Origin: SIRX01 sp965214475
Lineage (GTDB): Bacteria; Actinomycetota; Rubrobacteria; Rubrobacterales; Rubrobacteraceae
Direction of reading: 5' to 3'
Assembly: GCA_965214475.1 (NCBI GenBank)
Contig: OZ243953.1
Location: forward strand, 1,178,001 to 1,242,000
Length of the DNA: 64,000 nucleotides
The notes under the pieces were generated by a model. The model did no database searches, was not told where the DNA came from, and saw only the letters and a program-made list of their open reading frames with translations. The number at the start of each line of letters is the position of its first letter. Position 1 is the stretch's first letter. The position numbers were made by a program, and so were the translations under genes. This document shows positions 20,527-28,923 of the stretch, piece after piece.

Positions 20527-21917
20527 AGAAGCGCCACCGCAACAGCTTCTTCCAGGGTTTTTACTCCGACCAAGCTTTTTCCTCTGCTATCTTGTCTGCC
20601 GTTTGCTGCGCCATCTGACGAAACGTCAGAAGCGCCTTCAGGTTCTATTATACGCCCGAAGCCCATTTTGAGCAGTTCGCCCGCCCGCCGCGCGGATCCC
20701 GGCACGTAACGCAGGTCCCCCGTAAGCCCAACCTCCCCGAAACAGGCGGTCCGAGTCCCCACAGGTTTATCCCGAAGCGCTGAGGTAATAGCTAGCGCCA
20801 CCCCGAGGTCCGCCGCCCGCTCCTCGATCCGGACGCCACCCGAAACATTTACGTACACGTCCTGGCCCCCGAGTTCCAAACCGACCCGCCGGGTTAGCAC
20901 CGCGCACAACATGTTCACCCGTCCCGCATCCACCCCGCTGGCAACCCGGCGCGGCACCGAGAGCGTAGTCGGCGCAACCAAACTCTCTATCTCGACCAGC
21001 ATCGGTCGCGTGCCCTCCAAAAGACAAACCGTCACAACCCCCGGGGGAGTATCGCCCTCCCGATTAGAGAGAAAGAACGCTGAAGGATCTTCTACTTCCC
21101 GCATCCCCGCGCTAGTCATCTCGAACACTCCAACCTCGTTCGTAGATCCGAAGCGATTCTTCAAGGCCCGCAGTATTCGGAACGCCTGAAACCGGTCGCC
21201 CTCGAACTGGAGCACCGTATCAACCATATGCTCTAGAACGCGTGGACCGGCGATAGAGCCATCCTTCGTTACATGGCCCACCAGCAGCACCGCGATCCCC
21301 TCGCTCTTGGCGAGCCGCATAAGGCGGGCGGCGCACTCCCGCACCTGTCCTACGCCGCCCGGCGCGCCGGTGAGTTCCGGCGAGAAGAGCGTCTGGATCG
21401 AGTCAACGACCACGACCTCGGGCCTCTCTTCAAGAATCGTCGCCTCTATAACGTCCACGTCCGTCTCTGCGAGCACCGAGAATCCCGCATCCCCAACCCC
21501 GAGCCGCCGGGCGCTCATTGCGACCTGCCGGGGAGATTCCTCGCCAGAGACCATCAAACAACTCTCGCCAACGTGTCCCATGACCTGCAACAAAAGGGTG
21601 CTCTTACCAACCCCCGGCTCACCACCGACGAGCACCAGCGAGCCCGGCACGATCCCACCACCCAGTACCCGGTCCAACTCCCTGACGCCTGTCTCAAGCC
21701 GACCCTCAACCTCGTCAGCCCGGACCTCGCCCAGCGTCACCGTTTTACCCGAAGCCCGCTTCGTCCTCCCAGCCCGCTCGGCAAAACCAACTGCCTTCTT
21801 CGACTCCTGGATCTCCTCGACAAACGTATTCCACTCCCCGCAATCCGGGCAACGTCCGAGCCACTTCGGAGACGAGTGGCCGCAGTTAGAGCAGACGTAA
21901 AGTGTTTTAGTAGCCAT
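20523..21917 (-). CDS. radA: DNA repair protein RadA
   Basis: RecA-like ATPase that drives branch migration in recombination. It has a C4 zinc finger (VCSNCGHSSPKW...CPDCG), Walker A GGEPGVGKSTLLLQ, Walker B VVVVDSIQT, the RadA-specific KNRFGSTNEVGVFEM, and a Lon-like C-terminal domain. The frame opens at 21968, but the ATG at 21917 (MATKTLYVCSNCG) is where the family begins. It gives 464 residues. It heads the operon radA-disA-carD-ispD-ispF-gltX. Confidence 0.96.
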   Translation of the reverse strand: MATKTLYVCSNCGHSSPKWLGRCPDCGEWNTFVEEIQESKKAVGFAERAGRTKRASGKTVTLGEVRADEVEGRLETGVRELDRVLGGGIVPGSLVLVGGEPGVGKSTLLLQVMGHVGESCLMVSGEESPRQVAMSARRLGVGDAGFSVLAETDVDVIEATILEERPEVVVVDSIQTLFSPELTGAPGGVGQVRECAARLMRLAKSEGIAVLLVGHVTKDGSIAGPRVLEHMVDTVLQFEGDRFQAFRILRALKNRFGSTNEVGVFEMTSAGMREVEDPSAFFLSNREGDTPPGVVTVCLLEGTRPMLVEIESLVAPTTLSVPRRVASGVDAGRVNMLCAVLTRRVGLELGGQDVYVNVSGGVRIEERAADLGVALAITSALRDKPVGTRTACFGEVGLTGDLRYVPGSARRAGELLKMGFGRIIEPEGASDVSSDGAANGRQDSRGKSLVGVKTLEEAVAVALL

Positions 21918-22003
21918 GTATCTATTGTACGGGATGGTTTGGAAAGTACCGAACATCAAGACAGTCAACTTTACGACCCACGACTGTCAGAGTATTAGAA
22001 CAT

Positions 22004-22024
22004 GTTAAACTAAGTTTAACTTAG
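22004..22024 (+). promoter_or_regulatory. Two overlapping palindromes, probable operator of the toxin-antitoxin pair
   Basis: GTTAAAC-TAA-GTTTAAC (22004-22020) and CTAAGTT-T-AACTTAG (22010-22024) overlap just before the AbrB-type gene at 22043. AbrB/MazE antitoxins usually repress their own promoters at such sites. A further GACAGTC/GACTGTC pair lies at 21960-21966 and 21982-21988. Assignment to autoregulation is inference. Confidence 0.6.
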
Positions 22025-22042
22025 GATGGTTAAGGAGCGCAA

Positions 22043-22276
22043 ATGGAGACGAAAAGGCAGCTAAAAAAGATCGGGGGCTCGGTAGCCTTGTTCATCCCGC
22101 CGGAGATGCTAGAAGAACTTCAATTGGAGCCCGGCACAGAGGTAGAAATAGCGTCAGAAGGCGACAGCATTCACGTCCGACGCGCGGAGCAGGGTCCGCC
22201 AGATGATCTGGTCGAGTTCGCCCATCGCTTTACCAAGAAGTACGAGATAGCTCTCAGAAACCTCGCCCAACGGTAG
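22043..22276 (+). CDS. AbrB/MazE-family antitoxin
   Basis: A 77-residue SpoVT-AbrB swapped-hairpin protein: LKKIGGSVALFIPPEMLEEL and LEPGTEVEIASEGDSIHVRR form the DNA-binding beta part (residues 5-50). The C-terminal helix (FAHRFTKKYEIALRNLAQR) would bind the toxin. The ATG at 22043 follows GGAGCGC. It is on the plus strand between minus-strand radA and clpC, 2 nt before the Doc gene and behind a palindromic operator. Role as antitoxin is inferred from family and pairing. Confidence 0.85.
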   Translation: METKRQLKKIGGSVALFIPPEMLEELQLEPGTEVEIASEGDSIHVRRAEQGPPDDLVEFAHRFTKKYEIALRNLAQR

Positions 22277-22278
22277 AG

Positions 22279-22659
22279 GTGCGCCCTAATGCAGAGAACG
22301 TAATATTTCTGCATACCGTGGCAATAGAGGCTTTCGGAGGCTCAGAGGGAGTTAGAGATTTGGAGTCTCTTCGCGCTGCCGTGGCACGACCTTGGAACTC
22401 ATCTTTCGGGCAGGATCATTTCCCTACGACATTCGACAAAGCGGCTGCAATTGCCGAGTCAATAATTCGCCGGCACCCTTTTGTGGACGGCAACAAGAGA
22501 ACCGCAACGTATGCATCATCGTACTTGCTCGAAATACTTGGCTACGAAACACTGGCGGAGCAGCAAGAACTCGAAGACTTTGCCGTGAGCGTTGCGGAGG
22601 ATACGGTCGAGTTTGAAGATATCGCTCTTTGGTTCGAAAATCACTCCAAAATCATGTAG
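22279..22659 (+). CDS. doc: Doc-type toxin (Fic fold)
   Basis: A 126-residue Fic/Doc protein. The catalytic motif HPFVDGNKRTA (residues 74-84) matches HxFx(D/N)GNK of Doc, which phosphorylates EF-Tu; Fic enzymes instead AMPylate. The N-terminal part FLHTVAIEAFGGSEGVRDLESLR fits Doc. It starts at GTG 22279, 2 nt after the antitoxin stop. The length is full for Doc. The partner here is an AbrB-type protein rather than Phd, a known swap. Interesting because tuf, the likely target, lies 10 kb away. Confidence 0.88.
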   Translation: MRPNAENVIFLHTVAIEAFGGSEGVRDLESLRAAVARPWNSSFGQDHFPTTFDKAAAIAESIIRRHPFVDGNKRTATYASSYLLEILGYETLAEQQELEDFAVSVAEDTVEFEDIALWFENHSKIM

Positions 22660-22670
22660 ATTCCAGCACG

Positions 22671-22701
22671 CAAAAAGCCGGGACGCTCTCGCGCCCCGGC
22701 T
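22671..22701 (-). terminator. Intrinsic terminator of clpC
   Basis: On the minus strand AGCCGGG and CCCGGCT form a 7-bp stem around an 12-nt loop and are followed by TTTTT. It lies 25 bp beyond the clpC stop. On the plus strand the downstream side is not T-rich, so it serves clpC rather than the toxin gene. Confidence 0.8.
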
Positions 22702-22725
22702 CCTGTGTAGCTCGTAGCTCTTTTA

Positions 22726-25257
22726 CTACTGCTCGGCTTTAACGACCTCTTTGGGCTGGGAGACCAGGATGTCTATGATGGATTCATCCTCGGCAACGTC
22801 CTCGGCGGAGGTTTCGTTTGCTTCGATGGTCACCTTCGTGCCTTCGGGGATTTCGCCCTTCAGGATCATCTCGCTCATCGGATCTTCGATCATGCGCTGA
22901 AGCACGCGCCTCAAGGGCCTCGCTCCGTACGCCGGGTCGTAGCCCGCGTCGGAGAGCTTGTCGAGAGCTTCCTTAGTGAACTCGACGGTGACGTCGCGCT
23001 CGGCCATCTGCTGCCGCAGACGCTTTACCTGGATCTCGATGATGTGCCTCATGTCCTCGCGCTCCAGCTTGTGGAACACGATGGTCTCGTCGATCCGGTT
23101 CAGGAGCTCGGGGCGGAAGATCTTACGCAGCTCACCCTGCACCCGGGCCTTCATCTCCTTGTAGGAGAGGCCCTCTTCGTCGTTGCCGAAGCCGAGAGAC
23201 TTGGTCTTATTGATGGTTTGGGCGCCGACGTTGGACGTCATGATCAGGACCACGTTCTTGAAGTTGACGTGCCGACCCTGGGCATCCGTAAGCTGTCCAT
23301 CTTCCAAAATCTGCAAGAGGATGTTGAACACATCCGGGTGGGCTTTCTCGATCTCGTCGAAGAGCACCACACTGTACGGCCGGCGACGCACCTGCTCGGT
23401 GAGCTGTCCACCCTCGTCGTAACCGACGTATCCGGGCGGCGAGCCGACGAGCCGGCTGACCGTGTGCCGCTCCATGTACTCGGACATGTCCAGACGGATC
23501 ATGGACTCCTGGTCGCCGAACATGTACTCGGCGAGCGTCCGCGCGAGCTCCGTCTTACCGACTCCCGTAGGCCCGAGGAAGACGAACGAACCACTCGGAC
23601 GGTTCGGGTCCTGGATGCCGGCGGAAGTACGACGGATGGAGCGGGAAACAGCCTTTATGGCCTGCTCCTGCCCAACGACGCGACCGTGCAGCGAGTCTTC
23701 CATCTTCAGGAGACGTTCGGACTCTTCCTCGGTCATTTTCCTGACCGGGATGCCAGTCCACATAGAGACGATCTCGGCGATCTCGCTCTCTCCGATGGAG
23801 GCCCGATCTTCACCGTCCTCGCCCTCGCGCCAACTCTCTTCGAGCTCCCGGCGCTGCAAGGCAAGCTGTTTCTCGTTGTCCCTGAGCCGGGCGGCCTTCT
23901 CGAACTCCTGCCCGTCGATGGCGGCTTCCTTCTCCGCCCGCACTTCCGAAAGCTCGTCGTCCACTTCCTTGAAATACGGCGGCGAAGTCATGGTCTTTAT
24001 CCGCATCTTGGAGGCGGCCTCGTCCACGAGGTCTATCGCCTTGTCCGGCAGGAAGCGGTCCGCGATGTAGCGGTGCCCGAGCTCGGAGGCGGCCTTCAAG
24101 GCCTCGTCGGTAATGGTCAGCTTGTGGTGCGCCTCGTACTTCTCACGCAAGCCCTTGAGGATGAGTTCTGTCTCCTCGACAGACGGCTCGCCGACCTGAA
24201 TAGTCTGAAAACGGCGCTCCAGAGCCTTGTCCTTCTCGACGTACTTGCGGTACTCGTCTATCGTGGTCGCGCCGATGACCTGTATCTCACCGCGCGCCAG
24301 CGCCGGCTTGAGGATGGAGGCGGCGTCTATAGCGCCCTCGGCGGCCCCGGCCCCGACGAGGTTGTGAATCTCGTCTATAAACAGGATGATGTCACCGTGG
24401 TCGGTGATCTCCTTCATGATCTTCTTGAGCCGTTCCTCGAACTCGCCACGATACTTGGAGCCCGCGACTAGCGCCCCGAGGTCCAGCGTGTAGACCTCTT
24501 TGCCGGCCAGCAGATCCGGGACCCGCTCATCGGCGATCTCTTCGGCCAATCCCTCGACGATGGCCGTCTTACCGACGCCCGGCTCCCCGATAATTACCGG
24601 GTTATTCTTGGTGCGCCGCACGAGGATCTGCATGATCCGCTCTATCTCTTCGCTGCGCCCGATAACCGGGTCGAGGTTGTCGTCCTCGGCGTAAGCCGTG
24701 AGGTTGCGACCGTACTGGTCGAGCTGGCGGGTCTTGGGCCGCTTGGCCTCTGCGCCTCCGCCGCCACCACTGCGGGCAGCTCCACCTTCGCCGCCGCTTC
24801 CACCCCGGCCTCGGCCGGAGCGTCCACCGCCGAGCATCCGCACGACCTCCCGGCGGACCTTGTCCGGGTCTACGTCCAGGTTGGAGAGAACTCGCGCGGC
24901 CACGCCCTCGGACTCGCGGACGAGTCCGAGCAGGATGTGCTCGGTGCCGATGTAGTTGTGCCCAAGCTGCAGCGCCTCTCTCAAGGCCAACTCAAGTACT
25001 TTCTTGGAGCGCGGGGTAAACGGCGCTTGGCCGCCACTCCCTTCCTCGCCGTAACCGACGATGCTCTCGACCTGCTCTCGCACCTCGTCGAGCGTAACGT
25101 TGAGCGAGGCCAGGGCTCGTGCGGCGACGCCCTCATCTTCTCTCAAGAGCCCGAGCAGGAGGTGCTCGGTGCCGATGTAGTTGTGATTGAAATGGCGGGC
25201 CTCTTCCTGTGCGAGAACCACCACCTTGCGGGCCCGTTCGGTAAATCGTTCGAACAT
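22726..25257 (-). CDS. clpC: AAA+ chaperone-unfoldase ClpC
   Basis: ATP-driven unfoldase that feeds ClpP and works on damaged proteins. Two Clp N repeats cover about 1-145. A glycine-rich linker (GGGRSGRGRGGSGGEGG) near 145-170 joins them to D1. D1 has Walker A GEPGVGKTAIVEGLA and Walker B IILFIDEIHN. The middle domain holds a UVR motif (EFEKAARLRDNEKQL). D2 has GPTGVGKTELARTLAE and the ClpP-binding VGF-type loop region. Full length at 843. Flanked by its own terminator and a TATAAT promoter element upstream. Confidence 0.96.
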   Translation of the reverse strand: MFERFTERARKVVVLAQEEARHFNHNYIGTEHLLLGLLREDEGVAARALASLNVTLDEVREQVESIVGYGEEGSGGQAPFTPRSKKVLELALREALQLGHNYIGTEHILLGLVRESEGVAARVLSNLDVDPDKVRREVVRMLGGGRSGRGRGGSGGEGGAARSGGGGGAEAKRPKTRQLDQYGRNLTAYAEDDNLDPVIGRSEEIERIMQILVRRTKNNPVIIGEPGVGKTAIVEGLAEEIADERVPDLLAGKEVYTLDLGALVAGSKYRGEFEERLKKIMKEITDHGDIILFIDEIHNLVGAGAAEGAIDAASILKPALARGEIQVIGATTIDEYRKYVEKDKALERRFQTIQVGEPSVEETELILKGLREKYEAHHKLTITDEALKAASELGHRYIADRFLPDKAIDLVDEAASKMRIKTMTSPPYFKEVDDELSEVRAEKEAAIDGQEFEKAARLRDNEKQLALQRRELEESWREGEDGEDRASIGESEIAEIVSMWTGIPVRKMTEEESERLLKMEDSLHGRVVGQEQAIKAVSRSIRRTSAGIQDPNRPSGSFVFLGPTGVGKTELARTLAEYMFGDQESMIRLDMSEYMERHTVSRLVGSPPGYVGYDEGGQLTEQVRRRPYSVVLFDEIEKAHPDVFNILLQILEDGQLTDAQGRHVNFKNVVLIMTSNVGAQTINKTKSLGFGNDEEGLSYKEMKARVQGELRKIFRPELLNRIDETIVFHKLEREDMRHIIEIQVKRLRQQMAERDVTVEFTKEALDKLSDAGYDPAYGARPLRRVLQRMIEDPMSEMILKGEIPEGTKVTIEANETSAEDVAEDESIIDILVSQPKEVVKAEQ

Positions 25258-25318
25258 TTGCTAAAGCCTCCCCTGCTTAGAGGGTCTCTTACGACGGTGG
25301 GGGACAGTGGCTGTAGTT

Positions 25319-25324
25319 ATTATA
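25319..25324 (-). promoter_or_regulatory. Likely -10 box of clpC
   Basis: TATAAT on the minus strand, 62 bp before the clpC start. No good -35 is seen at 16-18 nt, so an activator or alternative start is possible. I see no clear CtsR or CIRCE operator. The rest of the 310-bp gap (25258-25567) holds an inverted repeat CCAGCGG-TTG-CCGCTGG near 25391-25407 and no gene. Confidence 0.45.
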
Positions 25325-25567
25325 CGACTCTTAGATAGCGTTGGATTACTCATCCGGATCCTGCTTCCCAAAATAGTGGAATTTCGCTCGCCAGCGGTTG
25401 CCGCTGGTTACCGCGTCTACATAGAGTATACAAAGGTTTTGCCAAAATTGTCCCTTGGTGGCCGCTTTACGCTGTGGGCGCCATGCTGACACCACCGAGA
25501 CTAACCGATACCTCTCTGCAACATTTGTTTAGTTTACCCCCGCTTTCAAGGGGTGGGGTGTTCTACA

Positions 25568-27028
25568 TCACACGCCGGAGAAGCGTTGGCGGACCGTGTC
25601 CGCCGGCAGTCCGACGATAAACGGGCCGGCTTTTGGACCATGCTTTGCGCCCAGCAGAACCGCATAAAGCGCCGCGAAAGCTTTGCGAGGCTTTACATCC
25701 AGGTCTATCGCTGTGGAATACAGGAGGTCCTGTAACTCGTCTCCATCCATCGCGGGATCTAGCTTCTCAGCCATCTTGGAGAGATAGGCGCGCTGTCCGT
25801 CGTCCAGGTTATTCGCCGCTTCCCTGGCTTCTTCCGGCTCCAGAATTCGCAGCCGGAGAGACTCCGGCGCCCACTCTTTGGCCCAGTTGCGGGCGTAGCT
25901 CAGGTCCTGGGGCAGGTCGGGGTCTTCCGCGGCTATTTCGTAACCACCCCGGCGAAGCATCTCTGCCGCGATGGCCAGATCGGTGGAGGTTTGCGCGACG
26001 GTGACCAGGTGGTTGTAGGGAACCGGCTCTTCTTTCACGGAAGCAAGATACTCATCCATAAATTGCGGGAAGCCTTCGGTGAGGTCCAGGTCCAAAGCGC
26101 GGGCCGGGTCGCGGCCAAGCACCAGGGTCCGCAGGGCATCAGGTGGCATTATCCTGAGCAAGTCCAGGGGCAACAGCACGATGCCTTTGGAACTGCTCAT
26201 CGCACCCTGGCCTTTTATGTTTATCCACTCGTACTGGTAGCGGCCCGGTATCGGGTAATCGAAGATTTCTTTGGTCATGCGATCCGCCGTGTCCGTCGAG
26301 CCTCCGCGGCTGGTGTGGTCCTTACCGAAAGGCTCAAACGTGACCCCTTGCGCCTTCCACCGGGCGGCGAGCTCCACCCGCCAGCCGAGCTTACCCTCGC
26401 CCCTCGAATAGTCTGCCGTCTCTTCGTCACCCTCCCGGTCCTCGAAGACGACCTCGTTCTGTTGCGCCCGATGCTCTAGAACACAATTCCCGTTGAGGTC
26501 GCCAGAACTCGCGCGGGGCAGGAAAGGCGACCAGGTCTCCGGCATCTCCCGGCCGCTGACGTCCTGCAGGATCTCCCGTAGTTCAGCGGTATGTTCGATG
26601 GACTCCCTCGTCACTTCTGTGTAGATACCGCTCTCGTATATTTCGTGCGAGCGGAGCAACTCCACGTCCATCTCCATCTCTTCCAGCGCCGCTTCGAAGG
26701 GGACGAGAAAGTGCTCAGAGTAGGATTCGTGGCAGCCTTCGGGGTCCGGGATGCGGGAGAGGCTCCGGCCAATGTACTCTTTGTAGCTCTCCGGGATGCC
26801 GGGGGCTATCTTGCGCAGCGGGTCTATGGTATCGGCGTGGAAAATGAAACGGACTTCATGGTCCCGTTCTCTCAGGGCGCGGGCGACGGCTTCGGCGACG
26901 AGAACTTCGCGCATATTGCCGACATGGATGTTGCCGGAGACGCTTATACCGCTAACGACCACGTGCGGACCTTCACCCAGATCTTCGGCGACTTTTTTCG
27001 CCCAGTTGGGTACGGGTGTGTTGATCAT
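25568..27028 (-). CDS. lysS: Lysyl-tRNA synthetase, class I
   Basis: Class I LysRS, the archaeal-type enzyme found only in some bacteria, instead of the common class II form. Seen: the HIGH-type motif SGNIHVGNMRE (near residues 31-41), FIFHADTIDPLRK, GKDHTSRGGSTDTADR, and the KMSKS-type MSSSKGIVL (near 277-285). At 486 residues it lacks the extended C-terminus of longer members. A promoter is not obvious; the gap to greA is 63 bp. Gene symbol is the generic one; lysK is used for class I in some genomes. Confidence 0.94.
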   Translation of the reverse strand: MINTPVPNWAKKVAEDLGEGPHVVVSGISVSGNIHVGNMREVLVAEAVARALRERDHEVRFIFHADTIDPLRKIAPGIPESYKEYIGRSLSRIPDPEGCHESYSEHFLVPFEAALEEMEMDVELLRSHEIYESGIYTEVTRESIEHTAELREILQDVSGREMPETWSPFLPRASSGDLNGNCVLEHRAQQNEVVFEDREGDEETADYSRGEGKLGWRVELAARWKAQGVTFEPFGKDHTSRGGSTDTADRMTKEIFDYPIPGRYQYEWINIKGQGAMSSSKGIVLLPLDLLRIMPPDALRTLVLGRDPARALDLDLTEGFPQFMDEYLASVKEEPVPYNHLVTVAQTSTDLAIAAEMLRRGGYEIAAEDPDLPQDLSYARNWAKEWAPESLRLRILEPEEAREAANNLDDGQRAYLSKMAEKLDPAMDGDELQDLLYSTAIDLDVKPRKAFAALYAVLLGAKHGPKAGPFIVGLPADTVRQRFSGV

Positions 27029-27091
27029 CTGGTGCTCCGTATCAAGTTGACTTGGTAAGAGTTGACGGCCTCAGAAAAGGCTAGAACTGTT

Positions 27092-27577
27092 CTAGCTCGC
27101 GGCCTCGACGTTCATGATCTCGTACTCCGTCGAGCCGCGGGGTGTGGCAACCGTGACCTTCTCTCCGACACGACGTTTGAGGACCGCTCGTCCGACCGGC
27201 GAGGCGTGAGAAAGTTTGCCACTCTGAGGGTCGGACTCGTTGGCGCCGACGATGTGGAAGACTCGCTCTTCGTCCTTTTCGATAAGCCGCAGGGTAACAC
27301 GGGTTCCCAGATCAACGGAGTCGGTGGCCGCCTCGGAGGGATCTACGACCTTTGCGCTGCGGGCCCGGCGCTGAAGTTCACTGATGCGCCGTTCCAGAAG
27401 ATACTGCTCGTTTTTGGCGTCGTCGTACTCGGAGTTCTCCGAGATGTCACCGAACTCGCGGGCCTGCCGGATGCGGTCAGCGACCTCTCGCCGCCGGGTT
27501 TCGGTTAGATATTCAAGTTCCGTTTGGAGTTTTTCAAGCCCTTCCGGGGTGATCAACTCCTGATTCTTCTCTGTCAT
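27092..27577 (-). CDS. greA: Transcription elongation factor GreA
   Basis: Stimulates RNA polymerase to cleave backtracked RNA. The N-terminal coiled coil (TPEGLEKLQTELEYLTETRR ... FGDISENSEYDDAKNEQ) carries the conserved acidic tip residues D and E in DISENSEYDDAK. The C-terminal FKBP-like domain covers about 85-161. The frame opens at TTG 27616, but that codon is the -35 box; the ATG at 27577 gives 161 residues, the family length. With the -10 box at 27593-27588, the transcript should begin only a few bases before the ATG. Confidence 0.95.
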   Translation of the reverse strand: MTEKNQELITPEGLEKLQTELEYLTETRRREVADRIRQAREFGDISENSEYDDAKNEQYLLERRISELQRRARSAKVVDPSEAATDSVDLGTRVTLRLIEKDEERVFHIVGANESDPQSGKLSHASPVGRAVLKRRVGEKVTVATPRGSTEYEIMNVEAAS

Positions 27578-27587
27578 AAGAGCGGTG

Positions 27588-27616
27588 AGTATATGTTCGA
27601 CACCCCAAGGTGTCAA
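27588..27616 (-). promoter_or_regulatory. Consensus promoter of greA with an embedded inverted repeat
   Basis: TTGACA (27616-27611), a 17-nt spacer and TATACT (27593-27588) make a near-perfect housekeeping promoter. GACACC-TTGG-GGTGTC overlaps the -35 box and spacer, and would place a repressor dimer on the promoter. The predicted start of transcription leaves a leader of about 4 nt. Confidence 0.75.
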
Positions 27617-27649
27617 CGAGGATTTGCGGCTTTTTTCTGGGCTTTTGTC

Positions 27650-28432
27650 CTAGTCCGGCGCGTTCATCTCGTACAGGACGCGCAAGCCTTTCAGGGTCAG
27701 GTCGGAATCGAGCTTCTCTATCTCCTGGCAGTGGCGCACGATGGCGGAGGCCGGGCCGCCGGTTGCGATCACGCGCGGACTCCCGGGGGAGGCCCCCAAC
27801 TCTTCTTTGAAGCGGCGGATGAGGGCGTCTATGGCGCCTGCATAGCCGTAGACGAAGCCGCTCCGGATCGAGTCCGGGGTGTTGGTCGCTATGGCACAGG
27901 TCTCTTTCTCTTCCAGATCCACGCCGGAAAGTTTTGCCGCCCGGGTGACCAGAGCGTCTAGTGAGACATAGATGCCGGGCATGATGGCGCCTCCCCGGTA
28001 AGATCCGTCTCCGTCAACGGCGCAGACCGTCGTCGCAGTCCCGAAGTCTACGATAATCGCCGGTGCGCCGTAGAGCTCTTTGGCCGCGACGGAGTTGACG
28101 ATCCGGTCGGACCCCACGGCGTTCGGGTCATCGTAGAGGTTCTGGAGGCCGGTTTTCATCTCGGGTGTCACTGAATAAAAAGGGACGCAAAGCGTGTCCC
28201 GCCCGAGTTGCCGGTAAGACCGGCTCAGCTCCGGCACGTCGCTCGCGATGATCAGGGCGGCAACTTTTGAGAGGCTTATACCGCGAAGCTCCATAAAAGA
28301 GGCGATGCTCGCACCCAATTCGTCCGCCGTCCGGTGAGTCTCAGTAGCCATTCGCCAGCGAGCCCGAATCTCTTCTCCCTCGAATACCCCGAGCTTGGTC
28401 TGGGTATTCCCGACGTTCACCGCCATCAACAA
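27650..28432 (-). CDS. coaX: Type III pantothenate kinase
   Basis: First step of coenzyme A synthesis; phosphorylates pantothenate. Actin/ASKHA fold: the phosphate loop MAVNVGNTQTKLGVF (residues 3-17), the catalytic Asp region VGSDRIVNSVAAKELYG, and the adenosine motif VDFGTATTVCAVD with GGAIMPGIYVSLDAL. Length 260 is standard. Overlaps folK by 7 nt at the end of the folate gene set, so it is expressed with it. Confidence 0.94.
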   Translation of the reverse strand: MLMAVNVGNTQTKLGVFEGEEIRARWRMATETHRTADELGASIASFMELRGISLSKVAALIIASDVPELSRSYRQLGRDTLCVPFYSVTPEMKTGLQNLYDDPNAVGSDRIVNSVAAKELYGAPAIIVDFGTATTVCAVDGDGSYRGGAIMPGIYVSLDALVTRAAKLSGVDLEEKETCAIATNTPDSIRSGFVYGYAGAIDALIRRFKEELGASPGSPRVIATGGPASAIVRHCQEIEKLDSDLTLKGLRVLYEMNAPD

Positions 28433-28923
28433 AGTCTTTCAGCCCCCTCCAACTCACGCACACCATCCAGGTCGGCCTCCACGATAAGCTCGCGCACTAC
28501 GCCGAGCCCGGGAATATACAGGTTCGGGTCCAAATCTACGAGCCCCCGCAGATTAAACGCCCGCGTTATTCCCCGATGTGGAACCTTGAAATCCGGCTCT
28601 TCGAAAATTCCATCTCCGAACAGCAACACGTCGACATCCACCGTCCGGGGCGCTTTCTCACCCTTCTTTTCACGACCCAGCGCCGCCTCTATCCCCTGGC
28701 AGTAACGCAGCAACTCCAAGGCAGACACTCCGCACTCCAACTCCAACACGCAGTTCAAGTACTCCGGCTGATTCCCTTCGACCTCCACAGGTTCCGTTTC
28801 ATACACTTTCGAACTGCCCTGTGGGTCTATACGTGGCCCACGTTCGATAGCGTCCGTTGCCGCCCGCAAATACGCCAACCTCTCGCCGAGGTTGCTGCCG
28901 AGACTAAGAAAGACGCGGGTCAT
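28426..28923 (-). CDS. folK: 2-amino-4-hydroxy-6-hydroxymethyldihydropteridine pyrophosphokinase
   Basis: HPPK transfers pyrophosphate from ATP to the pterin in folate synthesis. MTRVFLSLGSNLGERLAYL at the N-terminus and APRTVDVDVLLFGD (the RTxDxDxLL signature with two magnesium Asp) are clear. The usual PHP(R/G)xxxRxF motif is altered to VPHRGITRAFNLR. Length 165 is normal. Overlaps the FolB-like gene by 4 nt (28920-28923) and coaX by 7 nt. Confidence 0.92.
   Translation of the reverse strand: MTRVFLSLGSNLGERLAYLRAATDAIERGPRIDPQGSSKVYETEPVEVEGNQPEYLNCVLELECGVSALELLRYCQGIEAALGREKKGEKAPRTVDVDVLLFGDGIFEEPDFKVPHRGITRAFNLRGLVDLDPNLYIPGLGVVRELIVEADLDGVRELEGAERLC

Noticed and set aside
23044..24471. 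A 475-codon plus-strand frame across clpC
   Set aside because: Antisense shadow of a complete ClpC; composition is that of complementary codons, not a protein.
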